In this document: piece by piece, positions 10,083 through 20,656 of the stretch
How the letters are laid out: the number at the start of each line of letters is the position of its first letter
Position numbering within the stretch: position 1 is the first letter of the stretch
Position numbers and translations under genes: made by a program
The notes under the pieces: model-generated
What the model was told of the DNA's origin: nothing
What the model saw: only the letters and a program-made list of their open reading frames with translations
Database searches by the model: none
DNA from: Isoetes taiwanensis
Lineage: Eukaryota; Streptophyta; Lycopodiopsida; Isoetales; Isoetaceae
Reading direction: 5' to 3'
Assembly: GCA_021234155.1 (NCBI GenBank)
Contig: JAJEKV010000306.1
Span: 124,001-188,000 of the forward strand
Length of the DNA stretch: 64,000 bases

Positions 10083-10981
10083 AAGGTGGGGAGATTGTGA
10101 TGTTCCAGCATAACATACAGTAGGAATACATATATTATACTGCCACATTACTCGTACATGTCGCCTTGATGACATGTACATGGCGACCGTAAATGGTTGC
10201 ACCTTAGGGGGCAACTTCTTATATTTTACATGCCTTTAACATATGTAACTAACCCCGTTTTGCCACATGGCAAAACCCCACATGACCTTTTGACCCTAAC
10301 CCTAAAAGAATCATGTAAACGAGCCAAAGGGAAATCCTAAACTTTCCCTTTTTGCATTCCAATTTTAAAGAGCCATTTCGGCCAAGTGCTACCGCCATTC
10401 TGCCTTGCCAGATGCCACAAAGCCGGTTTTGCAAAATAGACCTTCTGGATTCATTCGCCTTCAGCCCGGGAAGGAGCATGGAGTCCGAGGAGCTGGAGCA
10501 AGCCAAGGATCAGGATCAGGCAATGCCGACTTCTAGTCCGGCAATAGGCCGAGTTAGTATGTTAGATTAGCCTTAGAGGCCTTATAGATTCTGAAATCAA
10601 AGCCTTAACGAAAGAATCTAATCATGTAAGTTTAGCTAGGCAGGCTACGGTCAAGTCCCAAGATTTATCAGCGTAATCTGCGAAGGATGCACAGGAGGGG
10701 CGGATGGAGCAGACTACCCAACGACCATGTTCTATGCCAGCCAAGTCCATTATTATGAACTCTATCTGTTTAACCCCTGGAGACCCAAGCCGTCAATCAA
10801 CCCCTTAAGTCTGAGACTTGGGTAGGATTTCCTCATATGATGTTACTGATCTTGTTGTTACATATATACTGTAGTGAACCACGCTTCGAGATGGGCATGT
10901 GTATTAGTTGATACTTTATGCTTACAGTTATTTACGCTTCCACAGCTAGGTCTATCTCGAGGGCAACGGGATGAATGACAC
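10083..10981 (+). mobile_element. Polypurine tract and putative gypsy 3' LTR
   Basis: AAGGTGGGGAGAT (10083-10095) is a typical plant polypurine tract followed directly by TGTGATGTTCC, a usual LTR start. Downstream the sequence holds a small hairpin (CATGTCGCC...GGCGAC near 10157-10188), a TATA-like stretch (CTTATATTTTACA, about 10216) and AT/GC-mixed DNA. The right edge is set at a CA dinucleotide by guesswork because no 5' LTR is available to compare. It could belong to this gypsy element or to a neighbour. Confidence 0.35.
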
Positions 10982-11009
10982 GTCCATTCTGCCCCGTCGG
11001 GTTCTTGTG

Positions 11010-12420
11010 ATCAGCAAAGATTTGATGTTAGGTTGACGACCTCTGCCACCATGCACGTTGGCATGAGGGATGAACTCCGGTTCTTACACGATGGGAGCAT
11101 TGTATATAAGCAGGGGGGCGTCACAGCCACCTTTTTCAGATAGACCACAATAACCAACCTGTTGCAACTTGTTCCAAGTGGAATGATAAATAGCAAGAAT
11201 TACTCAAGGCCATATGTAAGAGAGATGGCAACTACGACCAAACTGGTCGAACATGGTCACATAAAAAACAGTGCTCAAGAGTCTCGAGTCGCTGCTTATA
11301 CAATGGGCAAAGTTCTAAAATATGGAAAGCAAATTTTTGCACCAGCACATTAACCTGCAAACATCTATGAAAGATCTGCCACCACAAGGTAGAAACTTTG
11401 GGATGAAGCAATTTATCCCAAGACCAGGACGACATTCGCTTCTACCTAGGAGGGGGAACAAGAAGCTGTCAACTAGCCCGAGGTGGGACAATGTCAGCCC
11501 AAGGTGTCGACCAACTTCTGATATAAAGAATGCACGAGATGTTGTACATTAACAATTTGTAGACCAATCCAAATAGGTGCATTAGCTTGTTGGGAAGGAG
11601 GGGCTGGCAGAATATCAGCCACCTTTTGCCAAATAGCTCTATCCATCAAAATAGCATGAACTTAGTCTGAAAAACATCCCAAAACAACAAGTGACCAGCC
11701 TCATACTAAGCATCAATTGTGAGAATGCTATAGCAAGCCTCCAACACTATTGAGTTAATGGATATATGGTAGCACATAGGGGCATATGATTATTCAGTGG
11801 AATCCACCAACATATAGCGCTTAACTGTGTGCAAGCATCAAGATTATCTGAAACAATGATCGAACTATCTCCCAAGAACCAAGTTGGCCCTTTAAGAAGG
11901 GTTTAGACTCCAAGGAAGGACTGCCCTAAGTGCTGGTTTCCCAAAAGAAATACACTGTCGCTTGCGCAACCAACCCCATGCCGAATGAACCATGCCAGCC
12001 AGATAGCGATAGATGAACATGGAGATCATATTTTACTAATGAAAATGATATGTAGCCTACAATCAAATCTTAATTTGATACATGTTGACCGAGTGGCCTT
12101 CACAACCAGACGTGTGTCATTGCCAACTCTAATGAAGTTACGAATCATTACCACAACCTCATGAAATTTTGTTTGTGAGGTAAGCACTGCATAAACATGA
12201 GTGTTGCTGAGAACATGCTTAGCAACTATTATCATCCCTGCCAAAAAAAGCTTAGTTGTGTTCCACTAGAAAAGAATGCTTATGCAAGCCTTCGACTATA
12301 ACATCCCAATCACAATTTACATTGAACGTTCATAATATCAACTTTGGATGTAATTTGTGATAAAGATGTATAGCAGCATGGCCCTTTGACTACATTCTAG
12401 TGTGGACGGGTGGGACTCTT
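11010..12420 (-). mobile_element. LINE 3'-part remnant with zinc-knuckle (zf-RVT) region
   Basis: On the minus strand, 11435-11232 reads WDKLLHPKVSTLWWQIFHR, then CPLYKQRLETLEHC and VRPVW, the zf-RVT zinc-binding segment at the C-terminus of plant LINE reverse transcriptases (second Cys replaced by Tyr). Upstream on the same strand (12420-11450) broken frames continue with LINE-like pieces such as ALRAVLPWSLNPS and MDRAIWQKVADILPAPP. Numerous stops and shifts. It is a different family from the LINEs at 20-28 kb, which lack this zinc segment. Confidence 0.6.
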
Positions 12421-13500
12421 TGACTGTCGGCAGCCAAGAGCAGGTCACTGATCCATTTTTTTTTTCAATGGAGGTGGGTGGCTATGTCACCTGGCAATGA
12501 TGGTGCTAGGCAGAACTTAGGATGATTATGGCACGTGCGGTGATGGCGTTGTGTAGCCCTTGGCACGCAGTCTTAGAAGAGTTCAACTTTCTTGATATTG
12601 CAAGGTTTCTTGAGTGCTAAATTCTCTTGCACACAGGTCTTCTGCACCCCAGATCTTTCATTTGCATATGGCAGTGCCATATTTTGCTTTAAGATGCTTT
12701 TATAGAGCAACCCCCCTATTCCTTACACTGAAAGTTCAGTGTGCTTTTTCCTGCCTCATTAGTCACTTCAAGTGATTGAAAGTAAGCCTTTGCCTCGACT
12801 AGAAAATTCTTCTACGCAAAGTAATTTTGGCTCTGGCAACTAGACCCAAAAATGCCTCAACCGTAGAAGGCTTGTGTACAGGGTAAAACAGAAGATTGTT
12901 TAATACTTCAAATATATTTTTTGAGTTAGCATTTCCTTTTCTGAATTCATCTAGCTTTGGGGTGACTGGTGCAAGAAGGTTGTCGCTAACTCATTGGAAA
13001 GAACCTGGAAGCTTTTTACGCTTCTTGTTGAACCTATCTTCAGGACATTTCAATGATAACCTGTTTTTGCTTGCCACTAGCATATACAAAACTGGTGGCA
13101 TCACTTCAAGCTTCTTTGTTGATGTTTTGTTAATGTTTTAAGGCCTAAATTTCTAGATTGTGACTGATTTCAAGCTTTTTTTTTTTTATGTTTTGTTGAT
13201 GTTTTACGGCCTAAATTTCCAGGTTGTGACTGATTTGGTCTGCTCCTTGCTGCCATTTGTCTTTTCTCCTCCTCTTCTTGATTTATTTTTCTGTGATGCT
13301 TTTGGATTTGTGGGTTCAAATCCAATAGTATGAGTAATTGGCTATAACTTATAACTTTTGTTGTGCATGGAATTGGCTTCCCTCTTCCATTCTAGATTGT
13401 AGGGAGATGCCATGTGGCAACACTTGGTTAAGTCTCATATGGAATTTGCGACCCACTACCGTGACACAATATTCTACATGCAAGTAACGCCTTATGGACT
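12421..13500. other. Spacer with a 65-bp tandem duplication
   Basis: No recognised gene. At about 13108-13240 a unit containing TTTGTTGATGTTTTGTTAAT, GGCCTAAATTT and GATTGTGACTGATTTC is repeated once in tandem with a few changes; the second copy has a poly(T) expansion. The rest is AT-rich with short open frames I cannot support as coding. Confidence 0.5.
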
Positions 13501-13509
13501 CAAAATTCA

Positions 13510-15690
13510 AGTATTGAGCTATTCTTAAATCATATAAGTTTTGTAGACTTGGGTAAAGGCTTGACCTTTACCAAGTTTGCAAAAAAAGAATAGAATGATA
13601 TCTTTAATGTCCACTAGTATTAAACTATAAGTTGCCTTATTCACTTTCTCTATCATGCCTTCATGAGAACATCAATCTATGCTTTGAAATGATTTGATTT
13701 AAAAGCCGTAAGCATCAACCAACAAGCCTACATATTTAATTGAAGCATGTTAAATTCAAACTCTATAACCAAATATTTTCAGGGCTTTATTATAGGCATC
13801 AAGTAGTTTCTAATGGTTTGTGTACTTTAACACATTGACTTCATGATCAATTTCACTTTGAAAGCTTCGTCCTCATGTTAAGGAGAAAATTTGGGGTTAC
13901 TTCCACCTCCATTTGACATTCTTATTCTTATATAATATTTTAAGTGGAAAATACAAAATTTCTTTATTTACATAAAATATCTTTTGTCCTTTAATAAATA
14001 AACCTAGATCTGAACTTATCACAAACAAACGAATCAAAGCAAACATCATATGAAACGAGTTGTGGTCAATGTCAATACTATAGGCATGGAAGCACCATAT
14101 CAATCGTGACTTTAAGAGCAAAAAAGAAAGAGTATAGATGACACAAGGCACCCTCATCAAGGCACCATCATCATATCTTATCACATAATATAATGATATG
14201 AAGAGTTATGTTTGAGATAATGGGCGCCCGTAGGCCCTTATGCGGAGCAATTCAAGTCCACACCCATTGATAAAAAGGTATCCAAATTCGAATCTAAGGT
14301 GAGCCCACTATGACCATTGTGCAAGGTTGATAAAGAGTCTCTGGAACATTGCTTAATAGAGTGCACTGACCTGCAAGTTGTGTGGTTTTGATGTATGGAT
14401 ATGTTCAACACTACATTGAGGACGAACGACCTCCTTCTAGGTAGATATCGAGTAGAATGGTTCAGTCTCAAAACGTACGATTGTCAGATCACGAGCATTA
14501 TGGAAAATCTGTAAAAGGTGTAGTTCTTTCATTCTAGGCAAAGATGCATATATTACAGCCTTGCAAGTACTGCACATGCTCATAGAGAGGCTAAGAAAGT
14601 TCAAGTGTTGTTCGAAGGTGATGTCTTCCTTGTTTGGGAAACATTCATCAAGTTACCACCTTAAGAAGAAGGCATCTACATTTATCTTAGAAGGGCTTTG
14701 TAGCTATCCCCTCTTCAAACTTGTTTGAGATTTTGTACACAAAATCAACAACTTATAGACATGGCCACTTGCAATCTCTAGGTTTCCAAAATGATCCAAT
14801 GGCCTGGACTTGCAATCTACAGGTTCGCAAAATTATTCAATGGCCTAGAAGTTATTGTATGCAAATGCAAAGTTCGAATGGTCTAGAAACTACCGTTTCA
14901 AACCTCAATTATTGAGCTATTCTTAATCCGTCGCGCTCTATAGGCGTCAAATAAACTGAAGAATTTTGAAATACCATATCCGAATATCAAATCTCATGTA
15001 TTGAGCTGTTCTCAAATCCTGTAAGCCATGGTTTATTGGGATAATCCAAAAGAATATGGCTTGAGCTTTACATAATGTCACGTATTGACTATTCTTAATT
15101 TTAAGCATTGAGCTATTCTTTACTGAGCGATGGATTCGGTTCTAGGTCTTTTAAAAGCCTTAAGCGTCAAACCAAGGCAACTACCCCACATTAGATTTAC
15201 TGGGGTAATCCAAAAAGATGGCTTGACCTTCACAAAATCTTAAGTATTATGCTATTCTTAAATCCTATAAGCAATGGATTTGATTGTCGCCCTATTAAAA
15301 GCCTTAAGTATCAAAACAACTAACCTACATTAGATTTATTTGAAGCATGTTAAATAGAATTAATATGTTATAGAAGTCAAAACATTCAGGGCTTTCCTAT
15401 AGGCACGAGAAAGTTTCTAAAGGTGTGTGCACTTACTTAACCCATTGACTTCATGATTATAGTATTCAGTTTCAAAACTTCATGCTGATGTTAAGGATGA
15501 AATTTAGGATTACTTCTACCTCCCTTTAATATTCTTATGTAATATATATTTTAAGTAGAAAGTAAAACAAATATATATAAAAGAAGATAAATGTTTTCTT
15601 TTCTTTATTTTAAATATAATATCTTTTGACCTTCAATAAGGAAACCACAAACAAACGAGTCAAAGTATTATAGGCAACAGGAGAAATGCA
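13510..15690 (+). repeat. Pair of diverged direct repeats about 1.7 kb apart
   Basis: The block at about 13510-14060 and the block at about 15236-15680 share the same succession of segments: TATTGAGCTATTCTTAAATC, AAAAGCC.TAAG.ATCAA, GAAGCATGTTAAAT, CAGGGCTTT, CATTGACTTCATGAT, ATGTTAAGGA.GAAATTT and ACAAACGA.TCAAAG, with moderate divergence. Short pieces of the unit recur between them (near 14914, 14998 and 15110). They could be degenerate LTRs of one element or an old segmental duplication. Confidence 0.55.
14240..14520 (+). mobile_element. LINE zf-RVT fragment
   Basis: The plus strand reads PLCKVDKESLEHCLIEC (about 14310-14362) followed by DLQVVWF, the CxxC...HCxxxC zinc segment of plant LINE ORF2; the first Cys codon is now TGA. 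Further residues (MDMFNTTLRTNDLLLGRYR) continue to about 14460. It lies between the two direct repeats of this region and is an isolated fragment. Confidence 0.55.
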
Positions 15691-15760
15691 CAAAAATAGC
15701 TTTAAAGTAACATGTGCATGAGCTTACCTCTTTATAGTCCAACAATGTTTTAAATTACAG

Positions 15761-15844
15761 TAGAGATTGCGCAACAATTAAAGTAGAATGATTCCGCATA
15801 TATAGAGATTGCGCAACAATTAAAGTAGAATGATTCCGCATATA
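15761..15844 (+). repeat. Perfect 42-bp tandem duplication upstream of GT61 gene
   Basis: TAGAGATTGCGCAACAATTA... (15761-15802) is repeated without change at 15803-15844, each copy ending ATTCCGCATATA. Identity of the copies indicates a recent duplication. It lies about 325 bp before the start of the glycosyltransferase gene, so it may alter that promoter; no known element was recognised in it. Confidence 0.85.
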
Positions 15845-16167
15845 GGAAAGTCCATGGAGACCCGCGGAGGCAGGTTGACACCTCAAGAAAGTCCAGTAAA
15901 TGACTTCCCTATAACGTGAACAACATATAGGCATCTATTCTGCGCTATGTGGCGCCAATCTAACGACCGGACCAAAGAAGCCAAGTAAAAATATAGAATG
16001 TTAGCAGATGAATTTCCTTGAAGAAGAAAGTGTGGGAAAAATGCCATGTGGCTGCATAAGACTGGAGGCGAGGGCAGAATGGAGGCTATCTGTTGTTTAC
16101 CTTGAAGTTCTGTCCTGCTCTAAAACAATATAAGATTCTTAATCGTTCATATTCCTGAAGAAATGGA

Positions 16168-17712
16168 ATGGCAATTCTCAAGAGCAAGTGCTACGGAAGC
16201 ATATGCTTCATTTTGGCCACACTCTTACTCATTTTTTCGTCAGAAATTGGCTTCCTCTTCGATTTCATATCCTCAAAGTTCCGTTGCAAATGCCAAATCG
16301 TCTCACAGTCTCAGTTTATAGCAAACAGCAGCAAAAAAGACATCAGGAATGAGCAATGGGAAATGTCCACTGTTCCCAACATCAGCCTACATGAAGCATT
16401 CTTCGTTAGAGGCAAAATGGTGGACGTAGAAGAGATCGCTGAAAGATCTGGGAGAAATCTGAGAAGCAGGTTTATGCCCAACACGAATTTCATGAATTAT
16501 CCACTGCTGGCAGTGGAGGATGTGTGCATGGATCCAAAAGGGACCATACTGCTTGTGAATATCTCTCAGGAGGAAGTGAATGCTAATTTATCTTCCATTC
16601 CCGAGCTCGTCTATTTGTGGAATGATCTGTACGCTCACTGTGGCAATACGAGCCTCAGCTACTGCACTGGAGTGAGATACATAGAATCTGTCCCTGAGTC
16701 ACATTCCTGGATCAAAGGTAACACTCTGCATTTCTTAGCATATGAAAGCAACGTTATGCACAATTTTGGCGAACGAGTTTGGCCTTATATACTGTCTTTT
16801 GATCAACCCTTTAATTTCACAACTCCAAAACCAGTTCATCACTTCCTCATGCATGATTTTCAAAGATGGATGGCCGATTCTCAGCGCCGTGCCATTGCCA
16901 AAACTGTCCTTTGGCAGCTCCGAATGCTGATGGAGCTCGCTAAAGGGGCAGATTATCTGAATGTTGAGAGGCAGAAAAAGACCATTTGTTTCGAGCGGTT
17001 TCTTCTCCAGGTTCATGACAGAGTTAGAATTGATGGGAATAGGCTTCCAAAAGAGATTTATCAGCCTGCCATGCGGAATTTCAGAAAGCAAATCTTCAAT
17101 TTCTTCGGCTTGCCTCTGCCGGAGGTTGTTCTTCCGCCGCATCCTCTGCGTGTGCTCTTCTACGGGCGCAAGGGGCTGAACGAGAGAAGAAAAATTGTGA
17201 ACGAACAGGGGGTGTTGGAATTCCTCAGAAATTTTTCCCGGCCTCGCCTTCAGGTCTATGAACTGGATGAATTGCTGGCAAATGGAAATACCAGCTACGA
17301 TCTTCCTGATGTTATTAGGATGTATTCAAACGCAGATATACTGATCACAGCACATGGATCAAGCACTTGGGCTACAATACTGATGCCAGAGGGAGCCGGA
17401 TTGATCGAGGTCTTTGGGCCCTGCAATTTTGGGTGGCATAACTGGACAGATCTCGCTAATCTTCGTTCGTGGAATCATCCTATGGTAGCAGGTGCAAATC
17501 TAAAGTTCGATTTATCAGCAAATCCGTTTGGAAAAGCTGTCCCGAATCCACGTAGAGGCAACACCACTGAGTGCCGAGACGCAACCTATGCAGTTCCGGA
17601 TTACGAGCTGGATAAGCAGAAACTGGAAAATGCGATCGCATGGTTCGCTTATCCGGCAAGGCCAGGAGACAGATTAACCCTCCATTGGCTCTATGATTAT
17701 GGCAAATTATAG
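16168..17712 (+). CDS. GT61-family (DUF563) glycosyltransferase, Golgi type II membrane protein
   Basis: An intact single-exon frame of 514 residues. Residues about 9-33 are a hydrophobic signal anchor after a short basic N-terminus, giving type II Golgi topology. The lumenal stem and catalytic region carry a GT61 pattern: RVLFYGRKGLNERRKIVNEQ (about 327-346), a short DELL segment, then ITAHGSSTWATILMPEGAGL and IEVFGP (about 393-417), which correspond to the GT61 HGAGLTN...E block with the usual HGA-GL changed to HGS-ST. Plant GT61 members transfer xylose or arabinose to N-glycans or xylan; the exact acceptor cannot be told here. Several NxT/NxS sites fit a secretory protein. The start at 16168 is preceded five bases upstream by an out-of-frame ATG (16163). 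It is the only clearly intact gene in the window, flanked by unrelated repeats. Confidence 0.85.
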   Translation: MAILKSKCYGSICFILATLLLIFSSEIGFLFDFISSKFRCKCQIVSQSQFIANSSKKDIRNEQWEMSTVPNISLHEAFFVRGKMVDVEEIAERSGRNLRSRFMPNTNFMNYPLLAVEDVCMDPKGTILLVNISQEEVNANLSSIPELVYLWNDLYAHCGNTSLSYCTGVRYIESVPESHSWIKGNTLHFLAYESNVMHNFGERVWPYILSFDQPFNFTTPKPVHHFLMHDFQRWMADSQRRAIAKTVLWQLRMLMELAKGADYLNVERQKKTICFERFLLQVHDRVRIDGNRLPKEIYQPAMRNFRKQIFNFFGLPLPEVVLPPHPLRVLFYGRKGLNERRKIVNEQGVLEFLRNFSRPRLQVYELDELLANGNTSYDLPDVIRMYSNADILITAHGSSTWATILMPEGAGLIEVFGPCNFGWHNWTDLANLRSWNHPMVAGANLKFDLSANPFGKAVPNPRRGNTTECRDATYAVPDYELDKQKLENAIAWFAYPARPGDRLTLHWLYDYGKL

Positions 17713-18880
17713 ATTTGTGGGTGATTAACTTCACACAGGACTGTCGATCAAGCAGAAATAGTTACCATCTTATTTTTATATAATCACAAAATTTTTTGTC
17801 ATTTAGATGGTGTTCATTGTTGATCCCTTGCCTCATGTGCTCGCTCTTGCTGCTAGGAACTCGTTGATTTACAAAATCGCATTATTTGAATTGATCGCCA
17901 AAAACTAGTCTGCGGAAGGCAAATTGGCTTCTTCCAAAGCTCTTGACTAGCCAAAATGACACCAAATCTAAAGAATGCAATCTATCTATGCAAAGATTTT
18001 TAGGAAGCAGGGGTTTCTTCCAGGAAACCTCCTGCCAGCGGAAGTTTCTCCTTCCAATTTAAATCGGAAACTCCGAAGATTCCAATTTTTACCGGTACGG
18101 ATTGTATTTAAAAATGACCAAAACTTATCTACACTAGGCCTAGTAAGTGGTCTAATATTTGATGTAAATGCAATTCCTTACCTTTATGCTCTATGGTTAC
18201 ATAATAGATAATGCCAAGTTTTGGCTCAAATTATGCCTTCTATCTACCATCTTATGGATTCCACTTAGTAATAATGGTAGAAAAATAGCGGCACTTGAGC
18301 CAACCATGCATTATGATAATTGTTAGTTGACAATTTGCATTGACCTAAATAATGCATATGACCATAGCAAAGATGATGGGACATTATGCATCCCACTTGA
18401 AGAGCAATGCAAAGACTTTGGGAGCATTACAGAGCAATGGATGGGTTTATTCTGCTCATTGTAAGTTTCGAATATAGATTATAAGTTGAAGCATGGCAGT
18501 GCCTAAATCACAAGTGACTCTTCTTCTGGGGAGATTCAAACCATCAAGATACTATAAGAAAAACCTCCTCAACTTTATATTAGATGGCAATTATTGTTAA
18601 AAATAAAGATCAAACAATTGAACAACAGGAATAATTTGAACAATTGAATCATAAGGATCACAAGAGAATGGTGTAAGCAGGAGATCAATTGGTATTTCAA
18701 AACGTCCCAACATTGAGCTTAAGTACATTCTTCTCACAAAGCTTAAGGCTTAGATTAAGCCTAAACTTCATATCCATAATTGTCTCCACAATTTGAGCAT
18801 CAACCAAATAAGTAAAATAGCATCTGCTCGTTTTAATATTTCTAACAACCTCCCTTAAAATTAGCAGAACAAAAGGTCAA
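17713..18880. other. GT61 3' flank and AT-rich spacer
   Basis: About 1.2 kb with no recognised gene. The first 100 bp are presumably the 3' UTR of the glycosyltransferase (AT-rich, ATTTTTATATAATC near 17770), although no canonical AATAAA is obvious. The rest is AT-rich with short open frames only. Confidence 0.45.
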
Positions 18881-19520
18881 ATATAAACTCTGAAATTTCA
18901 TGATAAAGACTTCATCCAGAGAAATCATAAAAACATTGTCAAGCTAAAAATACTGCTAGGCCAAGTTGCTGTATGAATGTGGAGTACGTTGAATGACCAA
19001 GTGCTTTAGTCATGATATTAGCTACCATCTTGTATGTGGGATTTGGAAAGAATATCTCGAATGAAGTGTGTACCTTAATGTCAACGTGCTTCATTCTTAA
19101 TAGTCATGCATGGAGTAGACTGAATTCTCATTTCAAGAACTAATATTTGCAACCACAATCCCCCATTGAAAGTATTAGCTATAGCATAGTACTGTGCTTC
19201 TGTAGTGGATTGTGCTACACATTTCTGCTTCATACTATTCCAGCTGATTGCCCCACCCGCCAATAAGAAAGTATATGAAGAGATGGATTTTCGTTCTGCG
19301 TCCCCTCCCCAATTAGAGTCAGAATATCCAATAACCTCTGAATTTTCTAAGATACTATAGTGAATACCAAGACTTCAAGGTGCCAGCCACATATCTTAAG
19401 AATCTTTTTATTGAAGCACAGTGAGTGTTTTTGGGATGCAGAATTGGTTGAGTTTGGAGATAGGTAAAGCAAGGTCTGGTCATGTTGAAATTGCTACAAA
19501 GTTAAGTCTACCTTGAAACA
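18881..19520 (-). mobile_element. Ty1/copia RNase H remnant
   Basis: On the minus strand 19263-19081 reads ISWNSMKQKCVAQSTTEAQY followed by AIANTFNGGLWLQ, which is the Ty1/copia RNase H signature (W-x-S-K-K-Q-x-x-V-A-L-S-T-x-E-A-E-Y). Upstream on that strand (19480-19270) broken frames read IKRFLRYVAGT and similar, the segment just before RNase H. No LTRs or other domains were found nearby; it is a fragment. Confidence 0.7.
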
Positions 19521-19542
19521 AATCTATAATCATCTTGGAGAT

Positions 19543-20150
19543 TGCCCGAGAAAAAAAACACTTGGGTTTCTACACAGTCGTCCGCAGGATGCTTCATGGT
19601 TTGTTAAGTTCTCCCGACCAATCTTTTGGACTTGCTCCAAGCAGGTTGCTTGAATGGAGGATTCAACGGTCGGATAGGAGAACCAAGCTCCGGGAGGTGG
19701 GGCCACTAGCATACGGCCGAAGACCATCCCTTCTCCAAGAAGCACCAAAGTAGCTCATGTCCAACACATAGTCAATTGGCCTAGGAGGTGGCTGAGGAAT
19801 ACTGCCATGTAGAGTGCTATTGTTTTTTTCATTTGCAAAAATGATCATGTAGCAGTCCGTAGGGTAATTTTGTCATTCAGGGCGATATGGCTAAGTCAAA
19901 TCACCATTCAGGAGCCTGCACATGCTTGCCCAGAACAAGAAAACACTTGGGTTTCTACACATTCACCGCGGGGGCGCTTTGTGGTTTGTTAAGTTCTCGA
20001 ATTGACCTTGGATTTTTATTGGACCTGCTCCAGCAGGTTGCTTGAAACAGAAGGATTCAACAATCTAATAGGGGAGGCCGAGCTGCAGGAGGGCACACCG
20101 GCATATGGCTTTCTGAGGAGGGCGTTGTGAGAACGGTTGCCTGGCTGCCT
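19543..20150 (+). repeat. Diverged tandem duplication (about 200-bp units, 387 bp apart)
   Basis: The segment near 19547-19740 and the one near 19934-20130 share AAAACACTTGGGTTTCTACA, GCTT..TGGTTTGTTAAGTTCTC, TTGGACTTGCTCCA.GCAGG or close variants, TTGCTTGAA and GGATTCAAC. Short open frames across it are not conserved between copies, so it is not coding. Confidence 0.6.
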
Positions 20151-20255
20151 TTGCAGGTCCGCCTCTTATGGTCCCCTCCCCTTGGTGAGGCGGTAGCGCA
20201 TAAAGTCTGGCCTTGTTTGACTTGGGAAGGCCAACTCTTCTATCAAACCCAATCT

Positions 20256-20293
<38 letters not shown>
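20256..20293. repeat. (GA)n tract at 3' end of LINE A
   Basis: A nearly pure GA/AG dinucleotide run of about 38 bp. On the minus strand it is (TC)n and directly follows the end of LINE A. It lacks the poly(A) expected of an L1-type tail. Confidence 0.85.
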
Positions 20294-20296
<3 letters not shown>

Positions 20297-20656
20297 GAAG
20301 TGAATGAAGTGTATTAGAGACCATGCGGGTGAGACCATGGGGTCTATTAGGCGCTAAGAAAGCTTCTAGGATCTCATAGTCAAAAATAAATTCATGTGAC
20401 AAGCCCTCCTTTGGGCTCATCATCATGCTCTCCATCCTCTCCTTCCTCAATCACATCCTTGTTAGCTTTTAAAATTGTCTCTCGCATTTACGACATATCC
20501 GGCAAAAAGCTAGCAACTCTTATCATTTGGTAGCTCAAAGAACATTAGGAGATTAGGCACCTCTACATCAAACCTGTCATTAAAGCTTGGTAAATTTGGG
20601 CATCTCAAAAATTACGTGTTCCTCATCTGCCGACCTCATTTTGACCCACGGACCCT

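Larger units (their letters stand above)
5472..10095 (+). mobile_element. Degraded Ty3/gypsy LTR retrotransposon, internal region
   Basis: Domain order is gag (CCHC), protease, reverse transcriptase, RNase H, integrase and a C-terminal chromodomain-like tail, as in plant Ty3/gypsy chromoviruses. Reading frames shift repeatedly between 6.2 and 8.6 kb and several stops interrupt them, so the copy is dead. No 5' LTR or primer-binding site was found upstream of 4015. A polypurine-like tract at 10083-10095 is followed by a putative 3' LTR. The 5' boundary is uncertain because of the unassigned block at 4015-5340. Confidence 0.85.

Noticed and set aside
10096-10981. Complete gypsy element with two LTRs
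   Set aside because: No matching 5' LTR or primer-binding site was found between 2.5 and 5.5 kb, so LTR pairing cannot be claimed.
16311-17734. Minus-strand open frames under the GT61 gene
   Set aside because: Shadows of a well-supported 514-codon gene.
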